Shown: positions 1-9,675, counted from the first letter of the stretch. The stretch: 47,827 nucleotides of DNA from Bryobacteraceae bacterium (GCA_025056865.1 JANWVO010000007.1:1-47827); one strand, 5' to 3'. Notes: generated from the sequence alone by a model not told the origin. Program-made: numbers and translations.

Positions 1-86
1 CGGGGCGGGGCCAGCGGCTCCCGCTGCGCCACCAGAAGAGCGGCCGCGGCCAAAGCCGCGAAAGAAACGAGCCAGACTTTCCTCAT
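1..86 (-). CDS. Secreted protein, N-terminal fragment (cut by window edge)
   Basis: An ATG at 86-84 on the minus strand opens a frame that runs off the left end after 28 codons. The visible residues begin MRKVWLVSFAAL and continue with an alanine/leucine-rich stretch up to an alanine-glutamine pair. This is a typical Sec signal peptide: two positive residues, a hydrophobic core of about 14, and a plausible cleavage site after LLVA. The mature protein lies outside the window, so its function cannot be named. It is divergent from the TonB-dependent receptor gene at 447, with a 360-base spacer between them. Confidence 0.6.
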   Translation of the reverse strand, partial: MRKVWLVSFAALAAAALLVAQREPLAPP

Positions 87-446
87 CACACTTTCAGACG
101 ACCGCTTCGGCTCGGGCGTGGAGTCCGGCGAAGGCATGGCCTGCGCTGCTGGCTCGCGCGGCGCGGACAGGCCGCCTGCCCGCAGCCAGCGGCGGTCGGT
201 GCCAGCGGTGGCGGCGGCGCTGCCGATGGCCGCCTTCGCACTCCGGAAATGCCTCATTGCGGGCGAAGAATATGCCAGCCAGCCGGGTGGCGGCAGGACG
301 CGGAGACGCCACTTGTAAATCGCCCGGTTCTCCTGTAAACTTCCTTTCATTCCGGGCCCGCCGGAAAGCTCTCGTGCGGGGACGTTCAGGGGTGCCTCCG
401 GGGTCCGGTGCCGCTATTTCCACGAAATCTCGACGAGGTTGCGCAG
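87..446. other. Intergenic region between divergent genes
   Basis: These 360 bases separate the secreted-protein start at 86 from the TonB receptor at 447. Open frames crossing it on both strands have no recognisable domain and read as frame shadows of GC-rich DNA. The only signal I can support is a candidate promoter for the receptor at 313-341. No hairpin or riboswitch-like structure stands out. Confidence 0.5.
313..341 (+). promoter_or_regulatory. Candidate promoter of the TonB receptor gene
   Basis: TTGTAA (313-318) and TAAACT (336-341) are separated by exactly 17 bases. They match the sigma-70 -35 and -10 consensus at 4 of 6 positions each. The predicted start near 348 would give a leader of about 100 bases before the ATG at 447. 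The assignment rests on pattern alone. Confidence 0.35.
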
Positions 447-3400
447 ATGATTCGAGCGCTTGCAGGACTTCTGTATCTGGTCGCAGCCGCTGCGATCTGT
501 TTCGGGCAATCGACGGATGCTTCCATCTCGGGCACGGTGCTGGATCCCACGGGCGCTGGCGTGCCCGGAGTCAGCATCACGATCACGAACGTGCGGACGG
601 GCGTTTCTTTCCGCACGGCGTCCAACGATGTCGGCGCATACAGCTTCCCGACGCTGCCTGCCGGCGAGTACCGCATTACGGCGGAGAAGCAGGGCTTCCG
701 GCGCCTGAGCCTGGCGGACATTCGCCTCGAGGTCGGAGCCCGCGTCAATATCGATCTCAACCTCGAACTCGGTACGACCACGGAAATTGTCGAGGTCTCG
801 GCCGAGGCCGACAATCCGGTCAACTATGTCACCTCGAGCATCTCGGGCGTCATCACCGAGCGCAAGGTGCTGGATCTGCCGGTCAGCTCCCGCAACGTGC
901 TGAACCTGACGACGACCATGGCGGGCACGCTCGGCAACAACTTCAACGGGACACGCCGCGGCAACCTGAACATCCAGATGGATGGCATCAACGTCCAGGA
1001 TGCCCGCATCAACGTCGGCGTCAGCTCCACGATCTTCGCCAGCGTCGACCGCGTGGCCGAGTTCCGTGTAGTCACGCAGCCCGTGGACGCCGAGCTCGGC
1101 CGCGGTTCCGGCAACATCCAGATGATCACGCGCTCCGGCACGAACGAGTTCCACGGCTCGCTGTTCAACTTCCACCGCAACACGGTGCTGAACGCGAACA
1201 CCTGGTTCAACAACGCCAACGGACGCGATCCGCGCACCGGCCAGCCGGTGAGCCCGCGCGAGAACCTCATCCGCAACCAGTTCGGCGGACGCGTCGGCGG
1301 GCCGATCGTAAAGAACCGCACGTTCTTCCACTTCCTCTACGAAGGGCAGAAGATCCGCCAGCGCGAGACCGTCACTTCCACCGTGTGGACCGCGCCCATG
1401 CGGCAGGGCCTGTTCCGCTTCTTCCCCGGCGTGCAGAACGGCAACCTGAACGCCTCGCGGCCGACCGTGGATGAAAACGGCAACCCGGTCAGCCCGACGG
1501 GCGCCGAGCTGACCACGTTCAACATCTTCACCGTCGACCCCGCGCGGCCCGGCTTCGACTCTACCGGGCTGGTGAAGCGCTACATCGACGCCATGCCGCT
1601 GCCGAACAACTACCGCGTCGGCGACGGGCTCAACACGGCCGGCTACACCTGGCAGCGGCCCTACCGCTTCGACGAAAACAACCTCAACGTGAAGGTCGAC
1701 CACCTGCTGTCGGACCGCCACCGCCTGAGCTTCTCCTTCTCGAGCGAGCGCAGCGACGACATCAACGGCTTCATGGCGCAGCCGTTCCCGGCCGTCACCG
1801 GAGGCACCGTGCGGCAGCGCGACTACCTCTATCAGCTCACTTTCACCTCCACGCTGTCCGCTTCCACCGTCAATGAATTCCGCGCCGGCGCGCTGCGTCC
1901 GCTTTACCGATTCTTCGCGCCCTGGGAGGTGGACCGCTCCATCCTGCCGGTCTCGGGCAACACGCCGTTCGCTGTCGACTTTGCGACGATCACCGACCCG
2001 GTGAACATCTCCAACGACCCGCAGGGGCGCATCTCGCCGAACTATCAGCTCTTCAACAAGGTGTCGATGATCCGCGGCCGCCACAACTACAAGTTCGGCG
2101 GCCAGTTCTGGTCCGTTTCGACCAACGGGTTCAACTCCTTCACCGTGCTGCCGCGCGCCATCACCGGAGCCGGCGGCGTGCCGGTGGCCAACATGGGCAA
2201 CGTCCCCGGCATCGGCGCCAATCAGACCTTCGCGCAGAATGTGCTGAATGACCTGAACGGAAGCCTCTCGCAGCTCCAGCAGGCGATGAATTCGCCGGGC
2301 GGAAAGAACCCCGTTTTCCTGCCCGGCGAAGTGAAGCAGCGCACCTGGCGCGAGCGCGAATTCGCCGTCTTTTTCCAGGACGACTGGAAAGTGAACAGCT
2401 CGCTCACGCTGAACCTCGGCATCCGTTACGAGTTCTACGGCGTGCCGTATGACATCAACGGCAAGACGGCGGCCCTCGCTGGCGGCTCGCAGTCCATCTT
2501 CGGCATTTCAGGCACCACCTGGGGCGACCTGTTCCAGCCCGGACTGAACCGCGGGCAGATGACCGACGTGATCCTCGTCGGGCCCAAGACCGCCAACCCG
2601 GGCCAGCGCGTGTACAACAACGACTGGAACAACTTCAGCCCCGCGGTGGGCCTCGCCTGGAACATTCCGTGGTTCGGAAAGAACAGGACCGTTTTCCGCG
2701 CCGGCTACTCGATCGCTTACGAGCGGCTCTCGCTGCGCCTGCTCGACGTGGTCAGCGGCGACCAGCCCGGGCTGCGGCAGGTGATCAACTTTCTCAGCGC
2801 AAACAAGCTCGAGCTGGCGAACGCGCGCCTGCCGCTGGAGCCTTCCGGAGCGCCGCTGTCGCGCGTGCCCTTCACTGACCGCACGCAGACCGTCCGCACC
2901 TACGACACGGGGCTCCGTATCCCGCACGTGCACAATTACAACGCCGGCATCTACCACTCGGTGGGACGCAACGGCTCGGTCAGCGTCGCCTACGTCGCCA
3001 GCAAAGGCACGCGGCTGCTGCGCGGCGCCGACGTCAACGAGCAGAACATCTTCGAGAACGGCCTGCTGGAGGCCTTCATGATCACGCGCAATGGCGGCAA
3101 CGCGCCGCTGTTCGACCGGATGCTGATGGGCCTCAACGTCCCCGGGCGCGGCGTCGTCAACGGCACCACGCTGACCGGCTCGCAGGTGCTGCGCGACATC
3201 AACACCACCACCCAGGGCTACTTCGCCTCGGGCAGCGTGGGCACGCTGGCCTCGTTCCTCAGCAACAACAACTATCTCACCGGCGTCAACGGCGGGCTGC
3301 TGCGCAACGGCGGCCTGCCCGAAAACTTCGTCATCGCCAACCCGCAGTTCGCCAGCGCGCGCCTCTTCGGCAACCTGTCCAACTCCACCTATCACTCGCT

Positions 3401-4211
3401 CCAGATCGAATACCTGCACCGGGCGCGCGATCTGAGCGTGCAGTGGAACTACACGTTCGCCAAGGGCATCGGCGACGAGGACGGCGACGGCCAGGAGCAG
3501 ATCGACAGCTTCCGCACGCAGCGCAACCGCCGGCTCGACAAGCGCCTGCTGAACCTCAGCGTCCATCACGTGATGCGCTCCAACGTCATCTACGACCTCC
3601 CCTTCGGTCCCGGGCGCCGCTGGGCCAGCGGCAACCGCTGGTGGAAGCATCTGGTGGGCGGCTGGCAGGTGGGCAGCATCTTCAACATCTTTTCCGGCGA
3701 TCCCCTCGGCGTGTTCGCCAACGGCGCGCTCACCTTCAACAACTTCGACGACAACACGCCCATCAGCCACGGCGACATCAAGCGCCATCTGGGCAAGCCC
3801 ACCCGAACCGCGCAGGGCGTGATCTTCTTCCCGAACCTGGTGCAGACGTTCGACCCCATTAATGACACCATTCCGGTGGCGGCCGTGCGCAACCGCGCCA
3901 CGCTGCGCGCCATCCGCCTCGGCGACGCCAACGGGCCGCTCGTGTTCAGCAACCCGGCGCCAGGCCAGCTCGGCACGATGAACCAGCGCTTCCTCTACGG
4001 GCCCATGACCTTCCGCTTCGACGCCAATGTCATCAAGACGATCCGGATGACCGAGCGCGTCAACATGCAGTTCAACGCGATCTTTGAGAACGCCACCAAC
4101 TCGCCGCAGTGGGGCAACCCGAACCTGAACATCAACGACCTGAACTTCGGCCGTATCACCAGCGCCGGCGGCAACCGCATCATCGTCATCGGCGGGCGCG
4201 TGAATTTCTGA
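447..4211 (+). CDS. TonB-dependent receptor, Oar-like, with carboxypeptidase-regulatory-like domain
   Basis: Outer-membrane receptor of 1,254 residues, probably importing a large oligosaccharide or other ligand using TonB energy. The chosen ATG follows an ACGAGG ribosome site and opens a signal peptide (MIRALAGLLYL, cleavage near CFGQ); an upstream in-frame ATG at 408 would bury that signal. Residues about 22-110 form a carboxypeptidase-regulatory-like beta-sandwich (SGTVLDPTGAGVPG...). A plug domain follows to about residue 250 (DGINVQDARI, then SGTNEFHGS). The rest is a beta-barrel ending in phenylalanine (GGRVNF), the usual C-terminal signal for BAM insertion. Such large receptors are typical of Acidobacteriota. 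The ligand is unknown; the nearby CE15 esterase hints at plant polysaccharide, but that is inference. Confidence 0.93.
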   Translation: MIRALAGLLYLVAAAAICFGQSTDASISGTVLDPTGAGVPGVSITITNVRTGVSFRTASNDVGAYSFPTLPAGEYRITAEKQGFRRLSLADIRLEVGARVNIDLNLELGTTTEIVEVSAEADNPVNYVTSSISGVITERKVLDLPVSSRNVLNLTTTMAGTLGNNFNGTRRGNLNIQMDGINVQDARINVGVSSTIFASVDRVAEFRVVTQPVDAELGRGSGNIQMITRSGTNEFHGSLFNFHRNTVLNANTWFNNANGRDPRTGQPVSPRENLIRNQFGGRVGGPIVKNRTFFHFLYEGQKIRQRETVTSTVWTAPMRQGLFRFFPGVQNGNLNASRPTVDENGNPVSPTGAELTTFNIFTVDPARPGFDSTGLVKRYIDAMPLPNNYRVGDGLNTAGYTWQRPYRFDENNLNVKVDHLLSDRHRLSFSFSSERSDDINGFMAQPFPAVTGGTVRQRDYLYQLTFTSTLSASTVNEFRAGALRPLYRFFAPWEVDRSILPVSGNTPFAVDFATITDPVNISNDPQGRISPNYQLFNKVSMIRGRHNYKFGGQFWSVSTNGFNSFTVLPRAITGAGGVPVANMGNVPGIGANQTFAQNVLNDLNGSLSQLQQAMNSPGGKNPVFLPGEVKQRTWREREFAVFFQDDWKVNSSLTLNLGIRYEFYGVPYDINGKTAALAGGSQSIFGISGTTWGDLFQPGLNRGQMTDVILVGPKTANPGQRVYNNDWNNFSPAVGLAWNIPWFGKNRTVFRAGYSIAYERLSLRLLDVVSGDQPGLRQVINFLSANKLELANARLPLEPSGAPLSRVPFTDRTQTVRTYDTGLRIPHVHNYNAGIYHSVGRNGSVSVAYVASKGTRLLRGADVNEQNIFENGLLEAFMITRNGGNAPLFDRMLMGLNVPGRGVVNGTTLTGSQVLRDINTTTQGYFASGSVGTLASFLSNNNYLTGVNGGLLRNGGLPENFVIANPQFASARLFGNLSNSTYHSLQIEYLHRARDLSVQWNYTFAKGIGDEDGDGQEQIDSFRTQRNRRLDKRLLNLSVHHVMRSNVIYDLPFGPGRRWASGNRWWKHLVGGWQVGSIFNIFSGDPLGVFANGALTFNNFDDNTPISHGDIKRHLGKPTRTAQGVIFFPNLVQTFDPINDTIPVAAVRNRATLRAIRLGDANGPLVFSNPAPGQLGTMNQRFLYGPMTFRFDANVIKTIRMTERVNMQFNAIFENATNSPQWGNPNLNINDLNFGRITSAGGNRIIVIGGRVNF

Positions 4212-4243
4212 GCGGCGCGCCCTCCCTCGCGCCACGCGCCGGA

Positions 4244-4269
4244 GAGCGCGCCCGCAACGGGGCGCGCTC
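4244..4269 (+). terminator. Candidate terminator after the TonB receptor gene
   Basis: A perfect 10-bp stem (GAGCGCGCCC paired with GGGCGCGCTC) closes a 6-base loop 33 bases after the receptor stop codon. No T-tract follows, so it is either a GC-only terminator or an mRNA 3'-end stabiliser. Confidence 0.4.
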
Positions 4270-4516
4270 CCCCGGTGCGGGCGGAGAGCCGGCTTCGTCG
4301 CCCGGCCCTCCGCAGGTCCGGCACATCCGTGCCCCGGACCGGATGATCCTCCGCGTGATCCATTGCGCGCCACAAGCCGCGCCGGCGGTCCGCGCGGGCT
4401 GCGTCATTCTCTGGCGCTCCGCGCGCGATGCAGCACCCTGGCAGGGCCGGCTCCGTTGCCAGCGGGGAGCGGATGGCGGCGGAAGCGCGCGTTCCTCCAG
4501 GCTGACGGGCTTCGCG

Positions 4517-4546
4517 TTGACGGGACCGCCGCAGTTGCCATAGATT
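4517..4546 (+). promoter_or_regulatory. Promoter of the MFS antiporter gene, near-leaderless
   Basis: TTGACG (4517-4522) is followed after 18 bases by TAGATT (4541-4546). The first hexamer matches the -35 consensus at 5 of 6 positions. Transcription would begin near 4553, 0-2 bases before the ATG at 4555, and no Shine-Dalgarno sequence is present. This predicts a leaderless mRNA. Confidence 0.5.
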
Positions 4547-4554
4547 GAACCCGC

Positions 4555-5907
4555 ATGTTCGCGCCCTTCCGGTTCCTGCGCCCCGCGCCGCCGGCTCCGC
4601 TGCTGCCCCAGGCGGAAGCCGAGAGGCTGTATCCGAAGCTCCGCTGGCAGATCCTCGAGGCCACATTCATCGGCTACGCCACCTTCTACCTGGTGCGCAA
4701 CAATCTGCCCGTCGTTTCGAAAGAAATGGGCGAGGCGCTCGCCTACTCGAAGGCGCAGATCGGAGACATGCTGGCCGCCACGGCCATCGCCTACGGGATT
4801 GGCAAGTTCCTGATGGGCGCCTGGTCGGACCGGAGCAACCCGCGCTACTTCATGCCCCTGGGGCTGCTGCTGACGGCGCTTTGCAATTTCCTGTTCGGCG
4901 CCATGGCCAGCTATTCCGTCCACCTGCTGCTCTGGACGCTGAACGGGCTGGTGCAGGGCATGGGATGGGGGCCCTGCGGCCGCTCGCTCGGGCACTGGTT
5001 CAGCGTGCGCGAGCGCGGCACGGTCTTCGCCATATGGAACATCGCGCACAATGTCGGCGGCGGACTCACTGGCATCATCGCCGCTTACAGCGCCCACCAT
5101 CTGGGCTGGCAGTACGCCTTCCATGTGCCTGCGCTGCTGGCCGTTCTCTGCGCCCTCTACCTGCTGCTGCGGCTGCGCGACACGCCGCAGTCGGTGGGGC
5201 TGCCGCCGGTGGAGGTGTACCGGGGCGAGGCCCCGGAGCCGGATGCCGCGCGCGAACGCGAGCTGGGCACGCGCGAGCTGCTGTTCGGGCAGGTGCTGAA
5301 CAACCGCGTGCTGTGGCTGTTCGCGGCTGCGAATTTCTTCGTCTACATCGCCCGCTACAGCCTGCTCGATTGGGGACCCACTTATCTGAAGGAGGTCAAG
5401 AACGCCAGCCTCACCCAGGGAGGGCTGAGCACGGCCGTGTTTGAGTTCGCGGGCATCTTCAGCACGTTGCTCATGGGGTGGCTGTCGGACCGCGCCGGAG
5501 GACGCCGCGGCATGGTGAGCCTGCTGTGCATGGCGCCGGTCCTGCTGGCGCTCGGCGGCATCCTGATGACGCCGCCGGGCCTTCTCTGGGTGGACATGGC
5601 GCTTTTCGCCGTGATCGGCTTCTTCGTCTATCCGCCAGTCATGCTGCTGGGCGTGGCGGGCCTCGACTTCACCTCCAAGAAGGCCGTCGGCACGGCGGCG
5701 GGCTTCATCGGGTTGTTCGGCTACCTCGGCCGCACGGCGCAGGGCAAAGGGCTTGGCTGGGTGGCGCAGCATTACGGCTGGACGCCAGCGCTGCTGGCCG
5801 TGCTCGTTTGCACGCTCCTCTCCATCGTCCTGTTGGCGGCCACGTGGCGGCTCCAGCCCAGAGACTGGAAGCGGGAAGCGCCGGCCGAGGCCGGCCGCCA
5901 CGTGTGA
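4555..5907 (+). CDS. Organophosphate:phosphate antiporter (GlpT/UhpT family MFS)
   Basis: Inner-membrane protein of 450 residues with about 12 membrane segments, belonging to the organophosphate:Pi antiporter family, which exchanges phosphate for glycerol-3-phosphate, hexose phosphates or related compounds. Two arginines that bind phosphate in GlpT (R45 and R269) have clear counterparts: R48 in YLVRNN and R267 in [15 protein letters not shown]. The length is normal for the family. The gene stands alone on the plus strand and ends 19 bases from the convergent DUF6544 gene. No UhpABC-type sensor is adjacent. The exact substrate cannot be read from the sequence. Confidence 0.88.
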   Translation: MFAPFRFLRPAPPAPLLPQAEAERLYPKLRWQILEATFIGYATFYLVRNNLPVVSKEMGEALAYSKAQIGDMLAATAIAYGIGKFLMGAWSDRSNPRYFMPLGLLLTALCNFLFGAMASYSVHLLLWTLNGLVQGMGWGPCGRSLGHWFSVRERGTVFAIWNIAHNVGGGLTGIIAAYSAHHLGWQYAFHVPALLAVLCALYLLLRLRDTPQSVGLPPVEVYRGEAPEPDAARERELGTRELLFGQVLNNRVLWLFAAANFFVYIARYSLLDWGPTYLKEVKNASLTQGGLSTAVFEFAGIFSTLLMGWLSDRAGGRRGMVSLLCMAPVLLALGGILMTPPGLLWVDMALFAVIGFFVYPPVMLLGVAGLDFTSKKAVGTAAGFIGLFGYLGRTAQGKGLGWVAQHYGWTPALLAVLVCTLLSIVLLAATWRLQPRDWKREAPAEAGRHV

Positions 5908-5926
5908 GTACTGCTACCGCAGCCCT

Positions 5927-6820
5927 TCACCGTTTTTCCTGAAACTCGATCGAAGTGATGCGGCCGCGCCAATAGGGATGCGGCCCTTCAGGAAGGATCC
6001 ACGAAACCTCGCCTTCAAGCGGCACCCAGAAGCCCTGCCTTTCCGCATACCGCGAGAAGCGGCCCTGCCACGGAGTGGGCACCGTGCGGCCACCGGCCGC
6101 GCGGGGCCGCGCTTCCGCGCGCACCGCCAGTACGAAGTCGTCTTCGCCGAAGGTGAACAGGAGCGAAGCGGCGGTCCCGCCGTCTTCCAGCGTGGCCAGC
6201 GCGTGGCGATCATCCACGGCCGTCCAGCGGATCCCCGCCCCGGGCAGCAGCGCCGTTGGATACCACGGAGTCTCCGCGAGAAACCTCATCAACTGGCCGG
6301 CGGCGATGTCCCCGCGCCCGCGCGCCAAGGCCAGCGGCCAGAGGGCGAGCAGGCGCGCCTCCGTGAATCCTTCCCCTTCGGCATAGCCGTCCCGCACATG
6401 GATGGCGAGGCCGGGTGCGAGGCGGATGCGCGCGTCCCAGTCGAAGCCTGGACGGTCCAGCACGACGAGCTCGCTGGAAGAAAACGGGAGCCAGCGCTCG
6501 CCAGACGCGGCGAGGTTGAACGAGCCTTCGTGGCGGATCCGGACCGCTGCGACGGCCGGCACGTGGCGGGGCAGCGCCCGGCGCAGGTACCGCTGCACCG
6601 GCAGCGGCAAAGCGCTCCAGTCCTGCCCGCCACGGGCCGTGGGGGTGCCGCGGCCCGCCGCCGACAGACGATCGCGGATGTGCCGGGTTGCCGCTTCCCA
6701 GCGCAGGCGCGCCCCCGCCAGCGCGGCCCAGGCCAGCAGCAGGATCAGACCAGGCAGCAGCAGCTTCATGGTGGGCAGAGGAGCGCGCGGAGCCTTCTTG
6801 CCGCCGGCGGCGCTGTTCAT
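5927..6820 (-). CDS. DUF6544 family membrane-anchored protein
   Basis: Protein of 297 residues. One membrane segment (about residues 19-37, LLLPGLILLLAWAALAGA) is followed by a soluble domain that matches my memory of the DUF6544 family: a PLPVQRYLRRALP block, then RPGFDWDARIRLAPG and a GYAEGEGF block. Its biochemical role is unknown. The start at 6820 is preferred because its ATG overlaps the TGA of the upstream esterase gene (ATGA, 6820-6817), a classic coupling arrangement. An internal ATG at 6769 would also leave the membrane anchor intact. Coupling to CE15 suggests joint expression, but a shared function is not shown. Confidence 0.8.
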   Translation of the reverse strand: MNSAAGGKKAPRAPLPTMKLLLPGLILLLAWAALAGARLRWEAATRHIRDRLSAAGRGTPTARGGQDWSALPLPVQRYLRRALPRHVPAVAAVRIRHEGSFNLAASGERWLPFSSSELVVLDRPGFDWDARIRLAPGLAIHVRDGYAEGEGFTEARLLALWPLALARGRGDIAAGQLMRFLAETPWYPTALLPGAGIRWTAVDDRHALATLEDGGTAASLLFTFGEDDFVLAVRAEARPRAAGGRTVPTPWQGRFSRYAERQGFWVPLEGEVSWILPEGPHPYWRGRITSIEFQEKR

Positions 6821-8097
6821 TTCACCCCAAAATGGCGGCTGGCAAAAGCAAGAAACTGTTCCCAGTCATAATCTGTTACATCATGCTTTCCGGCCCGGAT
6901 ATGATAGCCGATTTCGGCCGATACGGGCTGATGAACCGGAGGCATTTCCCTGGATGGCAGGCCCGTTTTTCCGAACAGGCGCCAGACGGGCGAGGCGTGC
7001 AACGCCCCAAGGAATTCTCCCCGCGGGTCCGCCCAGAGGTCCTCCTGCGCGCTGGCCACGTAAACGGGCCGCGGCGCGGCGAGGGCGATGAGCTGATGCT
7101 GGTCCACCGGCAGCCCGTCTTCGCGGTTGGCGTAATTAAGGAAGTTGCGGCAGAACCACCAGGGGAACGCGCGGCTGATGGAAGCGACCGTCTCGCCGAA
7201 GCGGCGGCGGCTGAGCGCGGCGCCCATGCAGCCGGAATTGTTCGAAACGGCCAGGGCGAAGCGGGTGTCGGTGGCGGCGGCCCACAGCGCCGTCTTGCCC
7301 AGGCGGGAATGGCCCATGACGGCCACGCGCCGGGCGTCAATGGCGGGCTCCGTTTCCAGGTAGTCGAGGGCGCGGCTCAGGCCCCACGCCCAGGAGCCGA
7401 TGGCACCCCACTCGTCCGCCGCCGGCTCCTTCTGCCCGCCGCGCCAGAACAGCGCATGGACGCCTTCGTGGAACGCGTCCCGGCGGTCCGGCGTGATGTC
7501 GCCGTAGTAGGCCGTCGCCAGCGCGAAACCGGCAGCGGTGATCTTGTCCACGGCCCAGCGGGAGGCTTCCGCGCCGCGGAAGGATTCGAGCGGCCGGTCC
7601 AGCGGCCTGCCCCGGGCCTGCTGGTCCCGCTGGAAATTCGGATTGAGCAGGATGGCCGGATCTTTGTGGACGGCATGATTTCCCAGGAAATTCAGCCCGA
7701 GAAATGCAGGCGCTTTTCCGCGTGTTCCGGCGGGAAAATAGAGCAGCAGATCCATTTTCGGCCCGTCGTCTTTCGCGGAGAAATGGACGCGGACCTGCTT
7801 GCGGAGCGAGCCGCCGCCCGGCGCCGGCGTGGCCGGCTCCAGCACCTCGAAGCGGAGCGACGGCCGCGCCGCGGGCATCCGGCCGTACACATGCTGCTCG
7901 AAAAGGGCGAGAATTTCCGCCCGGCGGCGCGGCCAATCCCGTGGCGATCGCACGGGCAAGCCGTTTTCGAAACGGAGCGGATCGGGAAGCGTATAGGGAG
8001 GGACCCTGGCCTCGTCGTAGTTGGCCTCCTGCGGCGGCTGCGCGGGCAGCAGCGGAAGGGCTGCAAGGGGAAGACAGGCGCGGCGCGTGATCTTCAT
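6817..8097 (-). CDS. Glucuronoyl esterase, carbohydrate esterase family 15
   Basis: Secreted alpha/beta-hydrolase of 426 residues. CE15 enzymes cleave the ester between lignin alcohols and (4-O-methyl-)glucuronic acid on xylan. The diagnostic block is GHSRLGKTALWAAA with nucleophile Ser264 and the conserved Lys268, followed by SNNSGCMGAALSRR. His405 (AGKHDVTDYDW) is the likely catalytic histidine. The N-terminus (MKITRRACLPLAALPLLPAQ) has a twin-arginine, Tat-like leader. A CGGAGG ribosome site precedes the ATG. The gene overlaps the downstream DUF6544 gene by 4 bases and lies 67 bases beyond the sensor kinase gene, so it may have its own promoter. The family assignment is firm; the natural substrate is inferred. 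Confidence 0.9.
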   Translation of the reverse strand: MKITRRACLPLAALPLLPAQPPQEANYDEARVPPYTLPDPLRFENGLPVRSPRDWPRRRAEILALFEQHVYGRMPAARPSLRFEVLEPATPAPGGGSLRKQVRVHFSAKDDGPKMDLLLYFPAGTRGKAPAFLGLNFLGNHAVHKDPAILLNPNFQRDQQARGRPLDRPLESFRGAEASRWAVDKITAAGFALATAYYGDITPDRRDAFHEGVHALFWRGGQKEPAADEWGAIGSWAWGLSRALDYLETEPAIDARRVAVMGHSRLGKTALWAAATDTRFALAVSNNSGCMGAALSRRRFGETVASISRAFPWWFCRNFLNYANREDGLPVDQHQLIALAAPRPVYVASAQEDLWADPRGEFLGALHASPVWRLFGKTGLPSREMPPVHQPVSAEIGYHIRAGKHDVTDYDWEQFLAFASRHFGVK

Positions 8098-8164
8098 GGC
8101 GGAAGACCTCCGGGGCTGGGGCGGACCGCAGGCCCGACTGACAAGATATCAGGCGGCAGGCGTG

Positions 8165-9640
8165 TCAACGCGACGCGCCCACCGTCTCCGTCCGGGCAAC
8201 CTCACCGCCCAGAGGGATGCGGACTTCGAACGTCGTGCCTTCTCCAACGCGGCTGCGCACCTGCACGGTGCCGCCGTGGGCACGGGCGATCCACCGGACG
8301 AAGGCAAGGCCGAGGCCGACGCCGCGGCCGGCGGTTCGCTCCCCTTCGCGGACGCGGTAGAACTTCTCGAAGATGTGCGGCAGGTGATGTTCGGGAATCC
8401 CCGGACCGTTGTCGGCCACCTCGAGCACCGCGTCTCCGTTCTCCTCGCGCAGCCGTACTTCGACGCGGCCGCCTTCCTGCGTGTATTTGATGGCGTTGGA
8501 CAGCAGGTTGTCGACCAGCCGTTCCATCTGGAGCCGGTCCACGCTGGCCAGACAGGGCTCCGGGGCCAGCAGGCGCAGCTCGATGCGCTTCCGGGCGGCC
8601 AGCGGCTGGAATTGCGCCACCTGCCGGGCCGCGATCTCGGCCAGCATTTCCGGCTGGCGGTTCAGCCGGATCTGCCCGGTTTCCGCCTGCGCCAGTTGCA
8701 GCAGCGACTGGACGATGCGGCCCAGCCTTTCGACGTCCTCGAGCGCGGTGGTGATGGCGCGGCGGAAGTCCTCCATACTTCGCGCCGTGAGCATGGCCAC
8801 CTCGAGCTGGCCGCGGATGGCGGTCAGCGGCGTGCGGAGCTCGTGCGAGGCGTCGACGGAGAAGCGTTTCATCTGCTCGAAGTTGGCCTCCAGCCGCTCC
8901 ATCATGCCGTTGAAAGTCTCGATGAGCTGGTCGAGCTCGTCGCCGGTTCCCAGCGGCTCGATGCGGAGGCTGAGATTGCCGCCCGACACGGTGCGCGCCG
9001 CCTCGACAACGCGCATCAGCGGAGACAGCGCGCGCCCTGCGGCAAACCATCCCAGCACGGCGATCGCCAGCAGCATGACGGGCGCGGCGATGGCGTAGAC
9101 GGCGAGCATGCGCGACGGCACCCGCTCCGTTTCGCTCACCGGAAGGCCGATGGCCACGAAGTAGGTGCGGCCGCCTGCGCCGTAAGGCCCCATCCTCACC
9201 ATGTAGGTCTCGCCCTTGGCTCCCGTGCGCTTCACCGTCACCTGCTGGCCTGTTTCGAGCACCCGCCGCACGGTTTCCGGCGATTCCCGCCCGATGGAGG
9301 CGTATCCGTTGGACATCTCCACCACCTCGCCCTGCGGATCCGTCAGCAGAAAGACGCGGCGCAGGCGGTCCACCGTGAACGCTTCTTCCGGGTGCTCGGG
9401 ATCGTAGGCCCACACCAGCTCCGTGTCGCGCGCGCGGAGAAAGCCTTTCAGCGCGTGCCACTCCCCGTCGAGCAGCCGTTCCGCCTGCTGGTAAAAGATG
9501 ACGGAAAGGGCCTGGTGGAAGGTGAGGCCGATCGACGTCATCACGACGCCGAACAGCAGCACGTAACTCAGCGTGAGGCGCGTCCGGAGGCCGAGCGCGG
9601 GCCGGGAGGGCGGCCTGAGGAAGCGGGAAGAGGGCGTCAT
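8165..9640 (-). CDS. Sensor histidine kinase (HAMP-HisKA-HATPase)
   Basis: Two-component sensor of 491 residues, organised like CusS-type kinases. Two membrane segments (about residues 21-42 and 178-200) bracket a periplasmic sensor domain. A HAMP linker follows (about 200-255), then the dimerisation/phosphoacceptor helix with His266 in VDASHELRTPL. The ATP-binding domain shows the N box (Asn378/Asn382 in DNLLSNAIKY), the G1 box DNGPGIP (410-416) and the G2 box GRGVGLGL. All catalytic motifs are intact. It lies 35 bases downstream of its response regulator in the same direction, so the pair forms an operon. The signal is unknown; the CusS-like layout alone does not prove metal sensing. Confidence 0.92.
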   Translation of the reverse strand: MTPSSRFLRPPSRPALGLRTRLTLSYVLLFGVVMTSIGLTFHQALSVIFYQQAERLLDGEWHALKGFLRARDTELVWAYDPEHPEEAFTVDRLRRVFLLTDPQGEVVEMSNGYASIGRESPETVRRVLETGQQVTVKRTGAKGETYMVRMGPYGAGGRTYFVAIGLPVSETERVPSRMLAVYAIAAPVMLLAIAVLGWFAAGRALSPLMRVVEAARTVSGGNLSLRIEPLGTGDELDQLIETFNGMMERLEANFEQMKRFSVDASHELRTPLTAIRGQLEVAMLTARSMEDFRRAITTALEDVERLGRIVQSLLQLAQAETGQIRLNRQPEMLAEIAARQVAQFQPLAARKRIELRLLAPEPCLASVDRLQMERLVDNLLSNAIKYTQEGGRVEVRLREENGDAVLEVADNGPGIPEHHLPHIFEKFYRVREGERTAGRGVGLGLAFVRWIARAHGGTVQVRSRVGEGTTFEVRIPLGGEVARTETVGASR

Positions 9641-9675
9641 CGGGAATCCTCAAGCCGGCGTTCCATCCGGATCCC

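Larger units (their letters stand above)
4212..4554 (+). other. Intergenic region holding a terminator and a promoter
   Basis: This gene-free stretch of 343 bases lies between the receptor and the antiporter. It contains the hairpin at 4244-4269 and the candidate promoter at 4517-4546. Frames crossing it on both strands have no recognisable domain. Confidence 0.5.

Noticed and set aside
414-2084. Minus-strand open frame of 556 codons opposite the receptor N-terminus
   Set aside because: Same reason: antisense to conserved plug and barrel sequence, with low-complexity composition.
2508-4373. Minus-strand open frame of 621 codons opposite the TonB receptor
   Set aside because: It is antisense to a well-supported receptor, has a biased His/Val/Asp composition and no domain; a shadow of GC-rich codon usage.
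4186-5901. Minus-strand open frame of 571 codons opposite the MFS antiporter
   Set aside because: The antiporter on the plus strand has conserved functional residues and membrane segments; the opposite frame is Gln/His/Arg-rich with no domain.
6688-8490. Plus-strand open frame of 600 codons
   Set aside because: It runs across three minus-strand genes (DUF6544, CE15, sensor kinase) and their junctions, which no real gene would match; composition is Arg/Gly/Pro-rich.
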